Notes under the pieces: model-generated
Database searches by the model: none
What the model was told of the DNA's origin: nothing
Seen by the model: only the letters and a program-made list of their open reading frames with translations
Part shown: piece by piece, positions 17,883 to 26,455 of the stretch
Layout of the letters: every line of letters starts with the position of its first letter
Numbering within the stretch: position 1 is the first letter of the stretch
DNA from: Agrococcus sp. ARC_14
GTDB taxonomy: Bacteria; Actinomycetota; Actinomycetes; Actinomycetales; Microbacteriaceae
Direction of reading: 5' to 3'
NCBI RefSeq assembly: GCF_022436485.1
Contig: NZ_JAKUDO010000001.1
Location: 1,426,001 to 1,490,000 of the forward strand
Length of the DNA stretch: 64,000 bases
Program-made: the position numbers and the translations under genes

Positions 17883-19325
17883 ATGCGATTCATCGACGAC
17901 GTCCCCGAGCACGACCTCACCTACTCGGACGTCTTCCTGGTGCCCAGCCGCAGCGACATCGGCTCGCGCATGGGCGTCGACCTGTCGCCCGACGACGGCA
18001 CGACCGCGACGCTCCCGATCGTCGCGGCCAACATGAACTCGGTCACGGGGCCTCGCATGGCCGCGACACTCGCCCGTCGCGGCGCGCTCGCCGTGCTGAC
18101 GCAGGATCCGCCGCTCGAGCAGACCATCGCCTCCATCGAGTGGGTCAAGGCGCAGCCGATCGGCCTCGAGTCGCCGCACCTCGCCAAGCCCGGCGACGTC
18201 GTCGCCGACGTGCTCGAGCGCGTGCCCGCGATCGCCGGCCACTGCGTCGTCATCGAGCACGACGACGGCACGCTGCTGGGAGCGATTCCGGCTGAGCGCC
18301 TCGCCTCCGCGCTGCCCGATGCCCGGCTCGGCGATCTGCTGCACTCGCACCTGCCGGTGCTCTCGCTCGCCGACGCCGCCGACGGCCGCACGATGTTCGC
18401 AGCGCTCGAGCGCGAGGGCGTCGTCGTCGCGCCGGTCGTCGACGACGGCCGCTGCGTCGGCGTCGCCTCCCGCCTCGGCGCCCTTCGGCTCGACATCTAC
18501 CGCCCGGCACTCGACCCATCCGGACGCCTCAGCGTCGCCGTCGCCGTCGGCATCAACGGCGACCCCGGGGCGAAGGCGAAGGCACTCGTCGACGCCGGCG
18601 CCGACGTGGTCGTCGTCGACACGGCGCACGGCCACCAGGGCGGCATGCTGCGCGCCCTCGAGAGCGTGCGCGCCGCGATCGGCGACGAGATCCCCGTGGC
18701 GGCGGGCAACGTGGTGTCCTCCGACGGCGTGCGCGACCTCGTTGCCGCCGGGGCATCCATCCTGAAGGTCGGCGTGGGGCCCGGCGCCATGTGCACGACG
18801 CGCATGATGACGGCGGTCGGCCGCCCGCAGTTCTCGGCCGTGCTCGACACCGCGGCGACGGCGCTCGAGCTCGGCGCTCGCGTCTGGGCCGACGGCGGCG
18901 TGCGCTACCCGCGCGACGTCGCGCTTGCGCTCGCGGCGGGCGCCTCGAGCATCATGGTCGGCTCCTGGTTCGCCGGCACCATCGAGGCGCCAGGCAGGCT
19001 GCAGCGCGATGAGCGCGGCCGCCTCTACAAGGAGTCGTGGGGCATGGCGTCGACGAAGGCCGTGCTCGACCGCAACGCCGGCCTCGACGCCTACGAGCTC
19101 GCGCGCAAGACGCTCTTCGCCGAGGGCATCTCCTCCTCGACGATCCTGCTCGACCCGCAGCGACCGAGCGTCGAGGATCTGCTCGACATGATCACCTCCG
19201 GCGTGCGCTCCTCCTTCACCTACGCGGGCGCGTCAACGGTGCCGGAGTTCCGCGACCGCGCGCGCGTCGGCGTGCAGTCGGCCGCCGGCTACGAGGAGGG
19301 CAAGGCGCTGCCGGTCAGCTGGTGA
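17883..19325 (+). CDS. guaB1: GuaB1-family GMP reductase (IMPDH-related, CBS-containing)
   Basis: 480 residues, the length of mycobacterial GuaB1 (478-480). The TIM barrel is split by a CBS-type region (~100-205). The catalytic loop GVGPGAMCTTR places the nucleophilic Cys at 304, followed by ADGGVRYPRDVALALAAGAS for phosphate binding. Long annotated as an IMP dehydrogenase homologue, the mycobacterial member is reported to be an NADPH-dependent GMP reductase that returns GMP to IMP, with its CBS domain sensing nucleotides. I transfer that role by family. It is not the main guaB2, which is not in the window. Confidence 0.88.
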   Translation: MRFIDDVPEHDLTYSDVFLVPSRSDIGSRMGVDLSPDDGTTATLPIVAANMNSVTGPRMAATLARRGALAVLTQDPPLEQTIASIEWVKAQPIGLESPHLAKPGDVVADVLERVPAIAGHCVVIEHDDGTLLGAIPAERLASALPDARLGDLLHSHLPVLSLADAADGRTMFAALEREGVVVAPVVDDGRCVGVASRLGALRLDIYRPALDPSGRLSVAVAVGINGDPGAKAKALVDAGADVVVVDTAHGHQGGMLRALESVRAAIGDEIPVAAGNVVSSDGVRDLVAAGASILKVGVGPGAMCTTRMMTAVGRPQFSAVLDTAATALELGARVWADGGVRYPRDVALALAAGASSIMVGSWFAGTIEAPGRLQRDERGRLYKESWGMASTKAVLDRNAGLDAYELARKTLFAEGISSSTILLDPQRPSVEDLLDMITSGVRSSFTYAGASTVPEFRDRARVGVQSAAGYEEGKALPVSW

Positions 19326-19374
19326 CGGACTCGGCATGGATGTCGGGCACGGGGATGCTCGTGGCCGTGGCCGC

Positions 19375-19380
19375 TAAGAT
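19375..19380 (+). promoter_or_regulatory. -10 box TAAGAT, leaderless promoter of a mini-cistron
   Basis: TAAGAT-GCTCGC-GTG: six bases separate a good -10 box from the GTG of the 15-codon frame at 19387. The gap before it (19326-19374) holds no other recognisable signal. Confidence 0.65.
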
Positions 19381-19386
19381 GCTCGC

Positions 19387-19434
19387 GTGAACGACGACAA
19401 CAGTCATAGTCCGTTGCCGGAACCGATCGGCTGA
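19387..19434 (+). CDS. Leaderless 15-codon mini-cistron coupled to the CNNM gene
   Basis: GTG-initiated frame encoding MNDDNSHSPLPEPIG. Its TGA overlaps the ATG of the CNNM-family gene by one base (TGATG), an arrangement typical of termination-reinitiation. The GTG lies six bases after a TAAGAT -10 box, matching the leaderless architecture of neighbouring genes, while the main gene has no Shine-Dalgarno: the preceding bases belong to this frame and read CCGATCGGC. Codon use (AGT, CAT, TTG, GAA) is unlike the GC-rich neighbours, as expected for a leader rather than a selected protein. The peptide could have no function beyond coupling. Confidence 0.5.
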   Translation: MNDDNSHSPLPEPIG

Positions 19435-20744
19435 TGGATCTCATCCTCATCGCCCTGGGCGTCATCCTGACGATCGGAACCGGCCTCTTCGTGGCCAGCG
19501 AGTTCGCGCTGGTCAACCTCGACCGCTCGGAGGTCGAAGCACGCCGCGCACGCGGCGAGGCTCGCCTCGACGGCACCATCAAGGCGCTCAAGCAGACGTC
19601 GACCCACCTCTCGAGCGCGCAGCTGGGCATCACGCTCACGACGCTGCTCACGGGCTACACGATGGAGCCCGCGATCTCGCGGATGCTCACCCCCGTGCTG
19701 GTCTCGTGGGGACTCGAGGAGGGCTTCGCCGGGCCGCTCTCGAGCGTGATCGCCATGACCGGCGCCACGATCCTGTCGATGATCATCGGCGAGCTCGTCC
19801 CCAAGAACCTCGCGCTCGCGAAGCCGCTCGGCACCGCCATCGGCGTCACGCCGTTCCAGCGCGCGTTCACGGCGGTCTTCAAGCCCGCGGTGCTCGCGCT
19901 CAACGGCTCGGCGAACGGCATCCTGCGCTCCATCGGCCTGGAGCCCAAGGAGGAGCTCTCGGGCGCCCGCACCGCGGAGGAGCTCGCGACCCTCGTGCGC
20001 CGCAGCGCCATGGAGGGCGCGCTCGACGCGGATGCGGCGACGCTGCTCTCGCGCACGCTGCGCTTCTCGGAGCTCTCTGCGGGCGACGTCATGACCCCGC
20101 GTCCGCGCGTCGAGGCGATCGAGCGAGGCGACTCGGTCGCCCAGCTTGTCGCGCTCGCGCACAAGACCGGCTTCTCGCGCTTCCCGGTCATCGACGGCGA
20201 CCTCGACGAGGTGATCGGCATCGCGCACGTGAAGCAGGCGATCTCGGTGCCGCGCGAGCGCAGGGCCGACGTGCCCGTCGCCGCGATCGCCGAGGATGCC
20301 CACCGCGTGCCGGAGTCGGTGCATCTCGACGCGCTGCTCTCCGACCTGAAGGAGAGCGGCTACCAGCTCGCGATCGTCGTCGACGAGTACGGCGGCACGG
20401 CGGGCATCGCGACCCTCGAGGATCTGGTCGAGGAGGTCGTTGGGGAAGTCGCCGACGAGCACGACCGGATGCACGTGGATGTGATCCAAGGCCCGGGCTG
20501 GACGACCTTCCCCGGTGAGTTCCGCCCCGACGAGCTGCTCGAGCGTGCACGCATCGAAGTGCCGGAGGACGGCCCGTACGAGACCGTCGGCGGCTTCATC
20601 ATGGCCGAGCTCGGCACGCTGCCGGTGATCGGCGACACGGTCGAGATCGAGAGCGGCACGCTCCGCGTCGAGCGCGTCGACGGCCGCCGCGTTGATCGCG
20701 TGCGACACATCATGCGCCCGGTGGAGCAGGAGGAGGAGCGATGA
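19434..20744 (+). CDS. CNNM/CorC-type membrane protein with CBS domains (hemolysin family)
   Basis: 436 residues. An N-terminal DUF21/CNNM transmembrane domain (~1-190, including SSAQLGITLTTLLTGY and IIGELVPKNLALAKP), a CBS-pair domain (~205-335, beginning VMTPRPRVEAIERG) and a C-terminal CorC_HlyC domain (~345-430). Members act in Mg2+/divalent cation export or homeostasis; the hemolysin label is historical. It forms a pair with the next gene, which starts inside its stop codon (ATGA), suggesting a heteromeric or co-regulated couple. It is preceded by a leaderless mini-cistron. Ion specificity cannot be read from the sequence. Confidence 0.87.
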   Translation: MDLILIALGVILTIGTGLFVASEFALVNLDRSEVEARRARGEARLDGTIKALKQTSTHLSSAQLGITLTTLLTGYTMEPAISRMLTPVLVSWGLEEGFAGPLSSVIAMTGATILSMIIGELVPKNLALAKPLGTAIGVTPFQRAFTAVFKPAVLALNGSANGILRSIGLEPKEELSGARTAEELATLVRRSAMEGALDADAATLLSRTLRFSELSAGDVMTPRPRVEAIERGDSVAQLVALAHKTGFSRFPVIDGDLDEVIGIAHVKQAISVPRERRADVPVAAIAEDAHRVPESVHLDALLSDLKESGYQLAIVVDEYGGTAGIATLEDLVEEVVGEVADEHDRMHVDVIQGPGWTTFPGEFRPDELLERARIEVPEDGPYETVGGFIMAELGTLPVIGDTVEIESGTLRVERVDGRRVDRVRHIMRPVEQEEER

Positions 20745-21781
20745 ACGACTGGCTCGGCATCATGTGGCTCTTCATCCTGCTGGCAGCCAACGCCTTCTTC
20801 GTCGGCGCGGAGTTCGCCGTCATCTCCGCAAAGCGCAGCCAGATCGAGCCGATGGCCGATCGCGGCAACCGCGCTGCGAAGCTGGCGCTGTGGGCCATGG
20901 AGCACGTCTCGCTCATGCTCGCCATGTGCCAGCTCGGCATCACGATCTGCTCGCTGCTGATCCTCAACGTCTCCGAGCCGGCCATCCACCACCTGCTGGA
21001 AGGCCCGCTCGAATGGACCGGGCTCGCGCCAGAGGCCGTCTCGATCGTCGCGTTCGTGATCGCGCTGCTGCTCGTCACCTACCTGCACGTCGTGCTGGGC
21101 GAGATGGTGCCGAAGAACGCGGCGTTCACGGTGCCCGACAAGGCTGTGCTGCTGCTCGCGCCGCCGCTCGTGCTGATCTCCCGCATCTTCAAGCCCATCA
21201 TCTGGGTCATGAACGCGGTCGCGAACGGCATCCTCCGCCTGTTCGGAGTGCAGCCGGTCGATGAGGCGGCGAGCGCGTTCACGATCGACGAGGTCGAGAC
21301 GATCGTCGAGACCTCGAAGCGCGAGGGGCTGCTGTTCGACCCGACCGGGGCCATCAGCCGCACCTTCGAGTTCACGGAGCGCCGCGTGCGCGACGTGGCG
21401 CTGCCGCTCGACGAGATCGTCACGCTGCCGGACGGCGCAACGCCCACCGACATCGAGGCGGCGGTGCGCGAGCGCGGCTTCTCGCGCTACATCGTCACCG
21501 ACGCCGAAGGCACGCCGAACGGCTACGTGCACATCAAGGATGTGCTGGGTGCCGACGATGTGCACGCCGACCTGCCCGTGCCGGCCAAGCGCATCCGCCA
21601 GCTCGCCTCGATCTACCAGGACGCCGAGGTCGAGGATGCGCTCGCGCTCATGCGCTCGACCGGCGCGCACATCGCGCGCTCGTTCGACGAGCATGGCGAG
21701 ACGACCGGGCTGCTGTTCCTCGAGGACATCATCGAGGAGCTCGTCGGCGAGGTGCGCGACGCCACCAGGAGGCTGTTCTGA
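20741..21781 (+). CDS. Second CNNM-type membrane protein with CBS domains
   Basis: 346 residues, a paralogue of the preceding gene with the same DUF21 core (MCQLGITICSLLILN; LGEMVPKNAAFTVPDK) and a CBS pair (~215-340). It stops right after the second CBS domain and so lacks the CorC_HlyC domain of its partner. ATG overlaps the upstream stop (ATGA). Its own last codons contain a perfect AGGAGG, five bases before the CTG proposed as the start of the next gene. It probably works with its partner in divalent cation transport (inference from the family). Confidence 0.86.
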   Translation: MNDWLGIMWLFILLAANAFFVGAEFAVISAKRSQIEPMADRGNRAAKLALWAMEHVSLMLAMCQLGITICSLLILNVSEPAIHHLLEGPLEWTGLAPEAVSIVAFVIALLLVTYLHVVLGEMVPKNAAFTVPDKAVLLLAPPLVLISRIFKPIIWVMNAVANGILRLFGVQPVDEAASAFTIDEVETIVETSKREGLLFDPTGAISRTFEFTERRVRDVALPLDEIVTLPDGATPTDIEAAVRERGFSRYIVTDAEGTPNGYVHIKDVLGADDVHADLPVPAKRIRQLASIYQDAEVEDALALMRSTGAHIARSFDEHGETTGLLFLEDIIEELVGEVRDATRRLF

Positions 21782-23145
21782 CCCGAGATCGCGCGTGGCT
21801 GTGGCTCGCGTTCGGCGGCGTGCACGCCCTGCTCGCGATCCTCAACGTGCCGAGCGTCTCCGATGCGTACGGCGACGTGCTCACCGTCTACCCCTTCTGG
21901 GTGGAGCAGGGGCTCGCGGGCCAGTGGTTCGGCATCGACGTCGAGTGGGTCTACCCACTGCTGGCGTGGGCACCGATCCTGGTCTCGAACGTGCTGGGGC
22001 CGGATGCGCTGCCGGTCGTCTGGATGCTCATGGTCACGGCCCTGGACGCGGTCGCGTTCGCGATGCTGCTGCGGGTGCCTCGGGGGCACGTGCTCGCATG
22101 GGTGTGGCTCGGGCTGCAGCTCGCGCTCGGGCCGGTGGCGCTCGGGCGCATCGACACGGTCGCAGTGGCGATCTGCATCATCGGGCTCGCGGTGCTGCGG
22201 CAGGGGAGGCCGGGCTGGGCGGCCGCGGCGTTCACGGTCGCGGCATGGATGAAGGTGTGGCCCGGCGTGCTCTATCTGGCGCTGCTGATCGCGCGCAAGC
22301 AGCGGCTGCGGATCCTGGCCGCGGGTGCGCTCGTGTCAGGCGCGGTGCTGCTCGTGGCGGCGCTGCTGGGCTCGCCGCACGGGCTGTCATTCCTGTTCCA
22401 GCAGGAGGATCGCGGCCTGCAGATCGAGGCGGTCGCGGCGACGCCGTTCATGTGGCTGGCATCGCTCGGCGACGCCTACGTCTACTTCGACCGGCAGATC
22501 TACACCTTCCAGGTCGACTTCGACGGCGTCGGGCGGGTCGCTGATCTCGCCACGCCCGTGCTCGTCGCTGCCGTCCTGGCGCTGTGCGTGCTCGGCGTCA
22601 TCGCCGTGCGGCGCTCGCACGGCAGCGAGGCGACCGTCTGGCTGGCGGTCGCGCTCGTCGCGGCGATGATCGTGACGAACAAGGTCGGCTCGCCGCAATT
22701 CGTGCTGTGGCTCACGGTGCCGGCGGTGCTGCTGGCCGAGGCCGGGGCGCGACGGCACTGGATCGGGGTCGGGGCGATCGGGCTCGTCGCGGTGCTGACG
22801 CAGCTGCAGTTCCCTTGGACCTACGACTGGCTCGTGGTCGCCGATCCGCTCGGAGTGCTGCTGCTGACGCTGCGCAACCTCGTGCACGTGGGGATCCTGG
22901 TGGGAGCGGTGTGGATGCTCGTGCGGGCAGCGCGGCGAGGTCCCTATGCGCTCTCAGTCGATGAGCGTCGCGAGCAGGTCGCCCACGCGACCGGACTCGA
23001 TGAGGAAGGCGTCGTGCCCGAATCCGCTCTCGAGCACGATCGGGTCGCTGCCGGAGGTGCTGGTGGCGATGCCCGCGGCGAGGCGCTGCTGATCGGCGAC
23101 CGGGAAGAGCCGATCGCTGGAGATGCCGACGATGAGCGTCGGTGA
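21778..23145 (+). CDS. GT87-like polytopic membrane glycosyltransferase with probable CTG start
   Basis: 455 residues with about nine to ten hydrophobic segments, resembling the DUF2029/GT87 polyprenol-phosphate-sugar-dependent transferases of actinobacteria. The likely start is CTG at 21778: it overlaps the upstream stop (CTGA), has AGGAGG five bases upstream and gives the natural N-terminus xTRDRAWLWLAFGG. The first in-frame GTG (21820) would cut into that membrane segment and lacks a ribosome site. The hydrophobic protein ends near residue 390. The last ~65 residues are charged, low-complexity and read antisense through the end of metX, so they look like read-through rather than a conserved domain. 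Substrate is unknown. Confidence 0.68.
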   Translation: MTRDRAWLWLAFGGVHALLAILNVPSVSDAYGDVLTVYPFWVEQGLAGQWFGIDVEWVYPLLAWAPILVSNVLGPDALPVVWMLMVTALDAVAFAMLLRVPRGHVLAWVWLGLQLALGPVALGRIDTVAVAICIIGLAVLRQGRPGWAAAAFTVAAWMKVWPGVLYLALLIARKQRLRILAAGALVSGAVLLVAALLGSPHGLSFLFQQEDRGLQIEAVAATPFMWLASLGDAYVYFDRQIYTFQVDFDGVGRVADLATPVLVAAVLALCVLGVIAVRRSHGSEATVWLAVALVAAMIVTNKVGSPQFVLWLTVPAVLLAEAGARRHWIGVGAIGLVAVLTQLQFPWTYDWLVVADPLGVLLLTLRNLVHVGILVGAVWMLVRAARRGPYALSVDERREQVAHATGLDEEGVVPESALEHDRVAAGGAGGDARGEALLIGDREEPIAGDADDERR

Positions 23146-24180
23146 GCTGACGCGCTCGAGCGCCGCCTCGACGCCGCCGCGGCCTCGACCCACGTCGTGC
23201 GTGGTCATGGCGTCGACGAGCCGCACGTAGCTGCCGGCGTCGAAGCGCCGCGTGAAGCGGTTGCCGTGCACGTCGAGGTACGACTCCACCTGGAAGCGCC
23301 CGCCGGCGAGCGGGTCGACGCTCGACTGCCATTCGCGCTGGAAGCGCTCGTTGAGCTCCTGCTGGGAGCGGTAGCCCAGCATGGCCATGCGGCGGGCGAG
23401 CGCGAGGCCGCGGGCGGGTCCGGCGTGGCCCGGGAGGTCGTAGAAGTCGCCGCCGAGCCAGCCGGGGTCGGTCGTGACCGCCTCGATCTGCAGCGTGTTC
23501 TGCGCGATCTGGTCGGCGCTCGTCGCCGCGTTGGAGGCGAGCAGTGCCGTTGCGCCGACGCGCTCCGGGTGCGCGATCGCCCATTCGAGGGCGTGCATGC
23601 CGCCCATGGAGCCGCCGACGACGGCGCGCCAGCGCTCGATGCCGAGGCGGTCGGCGAGCCGTCGCTGCGCCTCGACCTGGTCGCGCACGGTCACGCGGGG
23701 GAAGCGGGAGCCCCACTCGATCCCGTCGGCTGCGAGCGAGGCCGGGCCGGTCGTGCCCTGGCAGCCGCCCAGCATGTTCGGGGCGACGACGAAGTGCCGC
23801 TCGGTGTCGATCGCGAGCCCAGGCCCGACGACCTCCTCCCACCATCCGGAGGTCGTGTGACCGGGACCCGCGGCGCCGCGCACGTGACTGTCGCCCGTGA
23901 GCGCGTGGAGCACGAGCACCGCGTTGTCGCGTGCCTCGTTGAGCGCGCCCCACGTCTCGTAGGCGACCACCGCATCCGCGATCGTCCCGCCCGCCTCGAC
24001 ATCGACATCGCCGATCCGGGCAAAGGATCGATCGCCAGGGTCGTCGCCCGGACGCCAGGCGCCCGTGACGGGAACGGGCCTCGCCTCGATCGAGCCGGGC
24101 GCGCCGGAGACGGGGTCGATCAGACGGGCGGCGGGCACCCTGGAGGCAGGCTGCGCGTCGTCGCTCAGCTGCCAGTCCAC
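22954..24180 (-). CDS. metX: Homoserine O-acetyltransferase
   Basis: 408 residues, alpha/beta-hydrolase fold. The nucleophile elbow GGSMGG places the catalytic Ser at 191. The Asp (GISSDRLFP) and His (GFGHDAF) of the triad follow near residues 350 and 390. MetX family marks include YETWG, HALTGDSH and GPG.AIDT. It acetylates L-homoserine for methionine synthesis by direct sulfhydrylation. The GTG start lies 24 bp after metY in the same operon. About 40 N-terminal residues precede the core, a little longer than usual. Its last 192 bp are overlapped on the other strand by the tail of the membrane protein gene. Confidence 0.93.
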   Translation of the reverse strand: MDWQLSDDAQPASRVPAARLIDPVSGAPGSIEARPVPVTGAWRPGDDPGDRSFARIGDVDVEAGGTIADAVVAYETWGALNEARDNAVLVLHALTGDSHVRGAAGPGHTTSGWWEEVVGPGLAIDTERHFVVAPNMLGGCQGTTGPASLAADGIEWGSRFPRVTVRDQVEAQRRLADRLGIERWRAVVGGSMGGMHALEWAIAHPERVGATALLASNAATSADQIAQNTLQIEAVTTDPGWLGGDFYDLPGHAGPARGLALARRMAMLGYRSQQELNERFQREWQSSVDPLAGGRFQVESYLDVHGNRFTRRFDAGSYVRLVDAMTTHDVGRGRGGVEAALERVSSPTLIVGISSDRLFPVADQQRLAAGIATSTSGSDPIVLESGFGHDAFLIESGRVGDLLATLID

Positions 24181-24204
24181 GATGCCCGCCCTCTCCGTCT
24201 GTCG

Positions 24205-25524
24205 TCAGGCCGCGGAGGCCTCGAGCGACTGCGCCTTCTCCGCCGCGGCCGCGAGGCCGGTGCTGAGGTCGGCGATCAGGTCGTCGACGTGCTCGATGCC
24301 GACCGACAGGCGCACGAGGCCCGGCGTGACGCCGGCGGTGAGCTGCTGCTCGGGCGTGAGCTGCGCGTGCGTGGTGGATGCGGGGTGGATGACGAGCGAG
24401 CGCACGTCGCCGATGTTGGCGAGGTGGCTGAAGAGCTCGAGCGACTCCACGAGCGCCTTGCCGGCCTCCACGCCGCCGACGAGCTCGAACGAGAGCACTG
24501 CGCCCGTGCCCTTCGGCGCGAGCTGCTTGCCGCGCTCGTGCCAGGGGCTCGAGGGGATGCCGGCGTAGTGCACGCCGGCGACCTGCGGGTGCCCCTCGAG
24601 GAACTGCGCGACCGCCGTGGCGTTCGCGACGTGGCGGTCGAGGCGCAGCGAGAGCGTCTCGATGCCCTGCAGCAGCTGCCAGGCGGAGTCGGGGGAGGCG
24701 GATGCGCCGACGTCGCGCAGCAGCGTGACGCGGGCCTTGATGATGTAGGCGATCGCGTCGCCGAGCGCCTCGGTGAAGGTGACGCCGTGGTACGACTCGT
24801 CGGGCTGCGTGAGGCCGGGGAACTTGTCGGACTTCGACCACTCGAAGGTGCCGCCGTCGACGATGGCGCCGGCGACGACCGAGCCGTGGCCGCCGAGGAA
24901 CTTCGTCGCCGAGTGCACGACGATGTCGGCGCCGTGCGCGAGCGGGCGGATCAGGTAGGGCGTGGCGATCGTGTTGTCGACGATCAGCGGCACTCCCGCG
25001 TCGTGCGCGACCGAGGAGACGCCGGCGATGTCGAGCAGGTTGATGCGCGGGTTGCCGATGGTCTCGGCGAAGACCGCCTTGGTGTTGGGGCGGATGGCGC
25101 GGCGCCACTCGTCGAGGTCGTCCTGATCCTCGACGAAGGTGACCTCGATGCCGAGCTTGCGGAGCGTGAACTGGAACAGGTTGTAGGTGCCCCCGTAGAT
25201 CGACGACGAGGAGACGATGTGGTCGCCGGCGTTCGCGATGTTGAGGATCGAGTAGGTGGTGGCCGACTGGCCGGATGCGAGGAGGAGGGCGGCGCTGCCC
25301 CCTTCCAGCGCGGCGAGGCGCTGCTCGACGACGTCGTTCGTCGGGTTCATGATGCGCGAGTAGATGTTGCCGAACTCGGCGAGGCCGAACAGGCGGGCTG
25401 CGTGGTCGGCGTTGTCGAACACGTAGGAGGTGGTGCGGTAGACGGGCGTGATGCGCGCCTTGGTGGTCGGGTCGGGCTGTGCACCTGCGTGGACCTGCAG
25501 GGTCTCGAACTTCCAGTCGCTCAT
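24205..25524 (-). CDS. metY: O-acetylhomoserine sulfhydrylase (aminocarboxypropyltransferase)
   Basis: 439 residues, Cys/Met-metabolism PLP family. The Schiff-base Lys is 208 in [12 protein letters not shown]. The phosphate-binding SGQSATT (84-90) and the N-terminal [16 protein letters not shown] are typical of MetY. It makes homocysteine from O-acetylhomoserine and sulfide, using the product of metX just downstream. Start ATG has AAGGAG five bases upstream, while the frame upstream is antisense to the SDR gene. I looked for a SAM riboswitch in the 154-bp leader and found no convincing match, only short stems. Confidence 0.93.
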   Translation of the reverse strand: MSDWKFETLQVHAGAQPDPTTKARITPVYRTTSYVFDNADHAARLFGLAEFGNIYSRIMNPTNDVVEQRLAALEGGSAALLLASGQSATTYSILNIANAGDHIVSSSSIYGGTYNLFQFTLRKLGIEVTFVEDQDDLDEWRRAIRPNTKAVFAETIGNPRINLLDIAGVSSVAHDAGVPLIVDNTIATPYLIRPLAHGADIVVHSATKFLGGHGSVVAGAIVDGGTFEWSKSDKFPGLTQPDESYHGVTFTEALGDAIAYIIKARVTLLRDVGASASPDSAWQLLQGIETLSLRLDRHVANATAVAQFLEGHPQVAGVHYAGIPSSPWHERGKQLAPKGTGAVLSFELVGGVEAGKALVESLELFSHLANIGDVRSLVIHPASTTHAQLTPEQQLTAGVTPGLVRLSVGIEHVDDLIADLSTGLAAAAEKAQSLEASAA

Positions 25525-25678
25525 GATCTCTCCTTGCTGGGCCCGGCTGCACCGGGACGGTCTGAAGCCTTTCCTCGAGTCTGGTGCGAGCATCCGGAAA
25601 CTGCCAGCGCGGCAGGTCGCACGACGTAACACTCGCGCGGAGTGGCGAGGTGCGTGCCTCGGATGCTTGCATGGCGGT

Positions 25679-26452
25679 ATGAGCGACAAGCGGATCATCA
25701 TCACGGGAGCGTCGAGCGGCATCGGTGAGGCCGTCGCCAGGCAGGCGGTCGCGCGCGGCTGGCAGGTGCTCGCGGTCGCCAGGCGCGAGGAGCGGCTCGC
25801 GGCGCTCGCGGCCGACATCGGCTGCGAGACGTTCGTCGCCGACCTCACGGACGAGGCCGCTGTCGCGGCGTTCGCCGAGGCGGCCGCGGCCTTCGGCCCG
25901 ACGGGGCTCGTGCAGGTCGCGGGCGGTGCGAAGGGTGCGGCGGAGCTGGCTGAGACGACGATCGACGACTGGCGCTGGATGTTCGAGGCCAATGTGATCG
26001 GCACCAAGCGCGTCATCGACGCCGTGCTGCCGCTGCTGCGCGCATCCACGGCCGATGGCAGCTATGCGGAGATCATGGTCGTCACCTCGATCGCGGCCAC
26101 GGTCGCCTACAAGAACGGCTCCGGCTACAACGCGGCGAAGTCGGCCGAGAAGCAGCTCGTCGATGTGCTGCGCCTCGAGCTGCACGGCGAGCCGATCCGC
26201 GTCATGGAGGTCGCGCCCGGCATGGTCTGGACCGAGGAGTTCAGCCTCGTGCGATTCGAGGGCGATCAGGCGAAGGCGGATGCGGTCTACAAGGACGTGC
26301 AGGATCCGCTCTCGGCCGACGATGTCGCGCGGGTGATGACCGACATCCTGGCGCTGCCCGGCCACGTCTCGGTCGACGAGACGATCATCAAGCCGGTCGC
26401 GCAGACGCATCCTTGGATGGTGCACAAGGGCCCGCTGGTCGCCAAGGGCTGA
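25679..26452 (+). CDS. Short-chain dehydrogenase/reductase, YdfG-like
   Basis: 257 residues with classical SDR motifs: TGASSGIG (9-16) for the NADP dinucleotide fold, N of FEANVIGTK, Ser137, and Tyr150-x3-Lys154 in SGYNAAK. The pattern SGYNAAKSAEKQLVDVLRLEL and the VAPGMVWTEEFSLVRF segment resemble YdfG-like 3-hydroxy acid / L-allo-threonine dehydrogenases. The substrate is uncertain. It diverges from metY and converges with the SUMF1-like gene, 3 bp apart. The start has only a weak ribosome site. A three-codon frame at 25671 overlaps it (ATGA) but is probably chance. Confidence 0.85.
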   Translation: MSDKRIIITGASSGIGEAVARQAVARGWQVLAVARREERLAALAADIGCETFVADLTDEAAVAAFAEAAAAFGPTGLVQVAGGAKGAAELAETTIDDWRWMFEANVIGTKRVIDAVLPLLRASTADGSYAEIMVVTSIAATVAYKNGSGYNAAKSAEKQLVDVLRLELHGEPIRVMEVAPGMVWTEEFSLVRFEGDQAKADAVYKDVQDPLSADDVARVMTDILALPGHVSVDETIIKPVAQTHPWMVHKGPLVAKG

Positions 26453-26455
26453 CCG

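Noticed and set aside
25525..25678. Possible SAM riboswitch before metY
   Set aside because: I searched the minus-strand leader for conserved cores of SAM riboswitch classes and saw only short hairpins (CTGCC/GGCAG, CCGG/CCGG); nothing matches well enough to call.
25671..25682. Three-codon frame overlapping the SDR start (ATGA)
   Set aside because: No proper -10 box at the leaderless distance, and such a short frame is expected by chance before an ATGA start.
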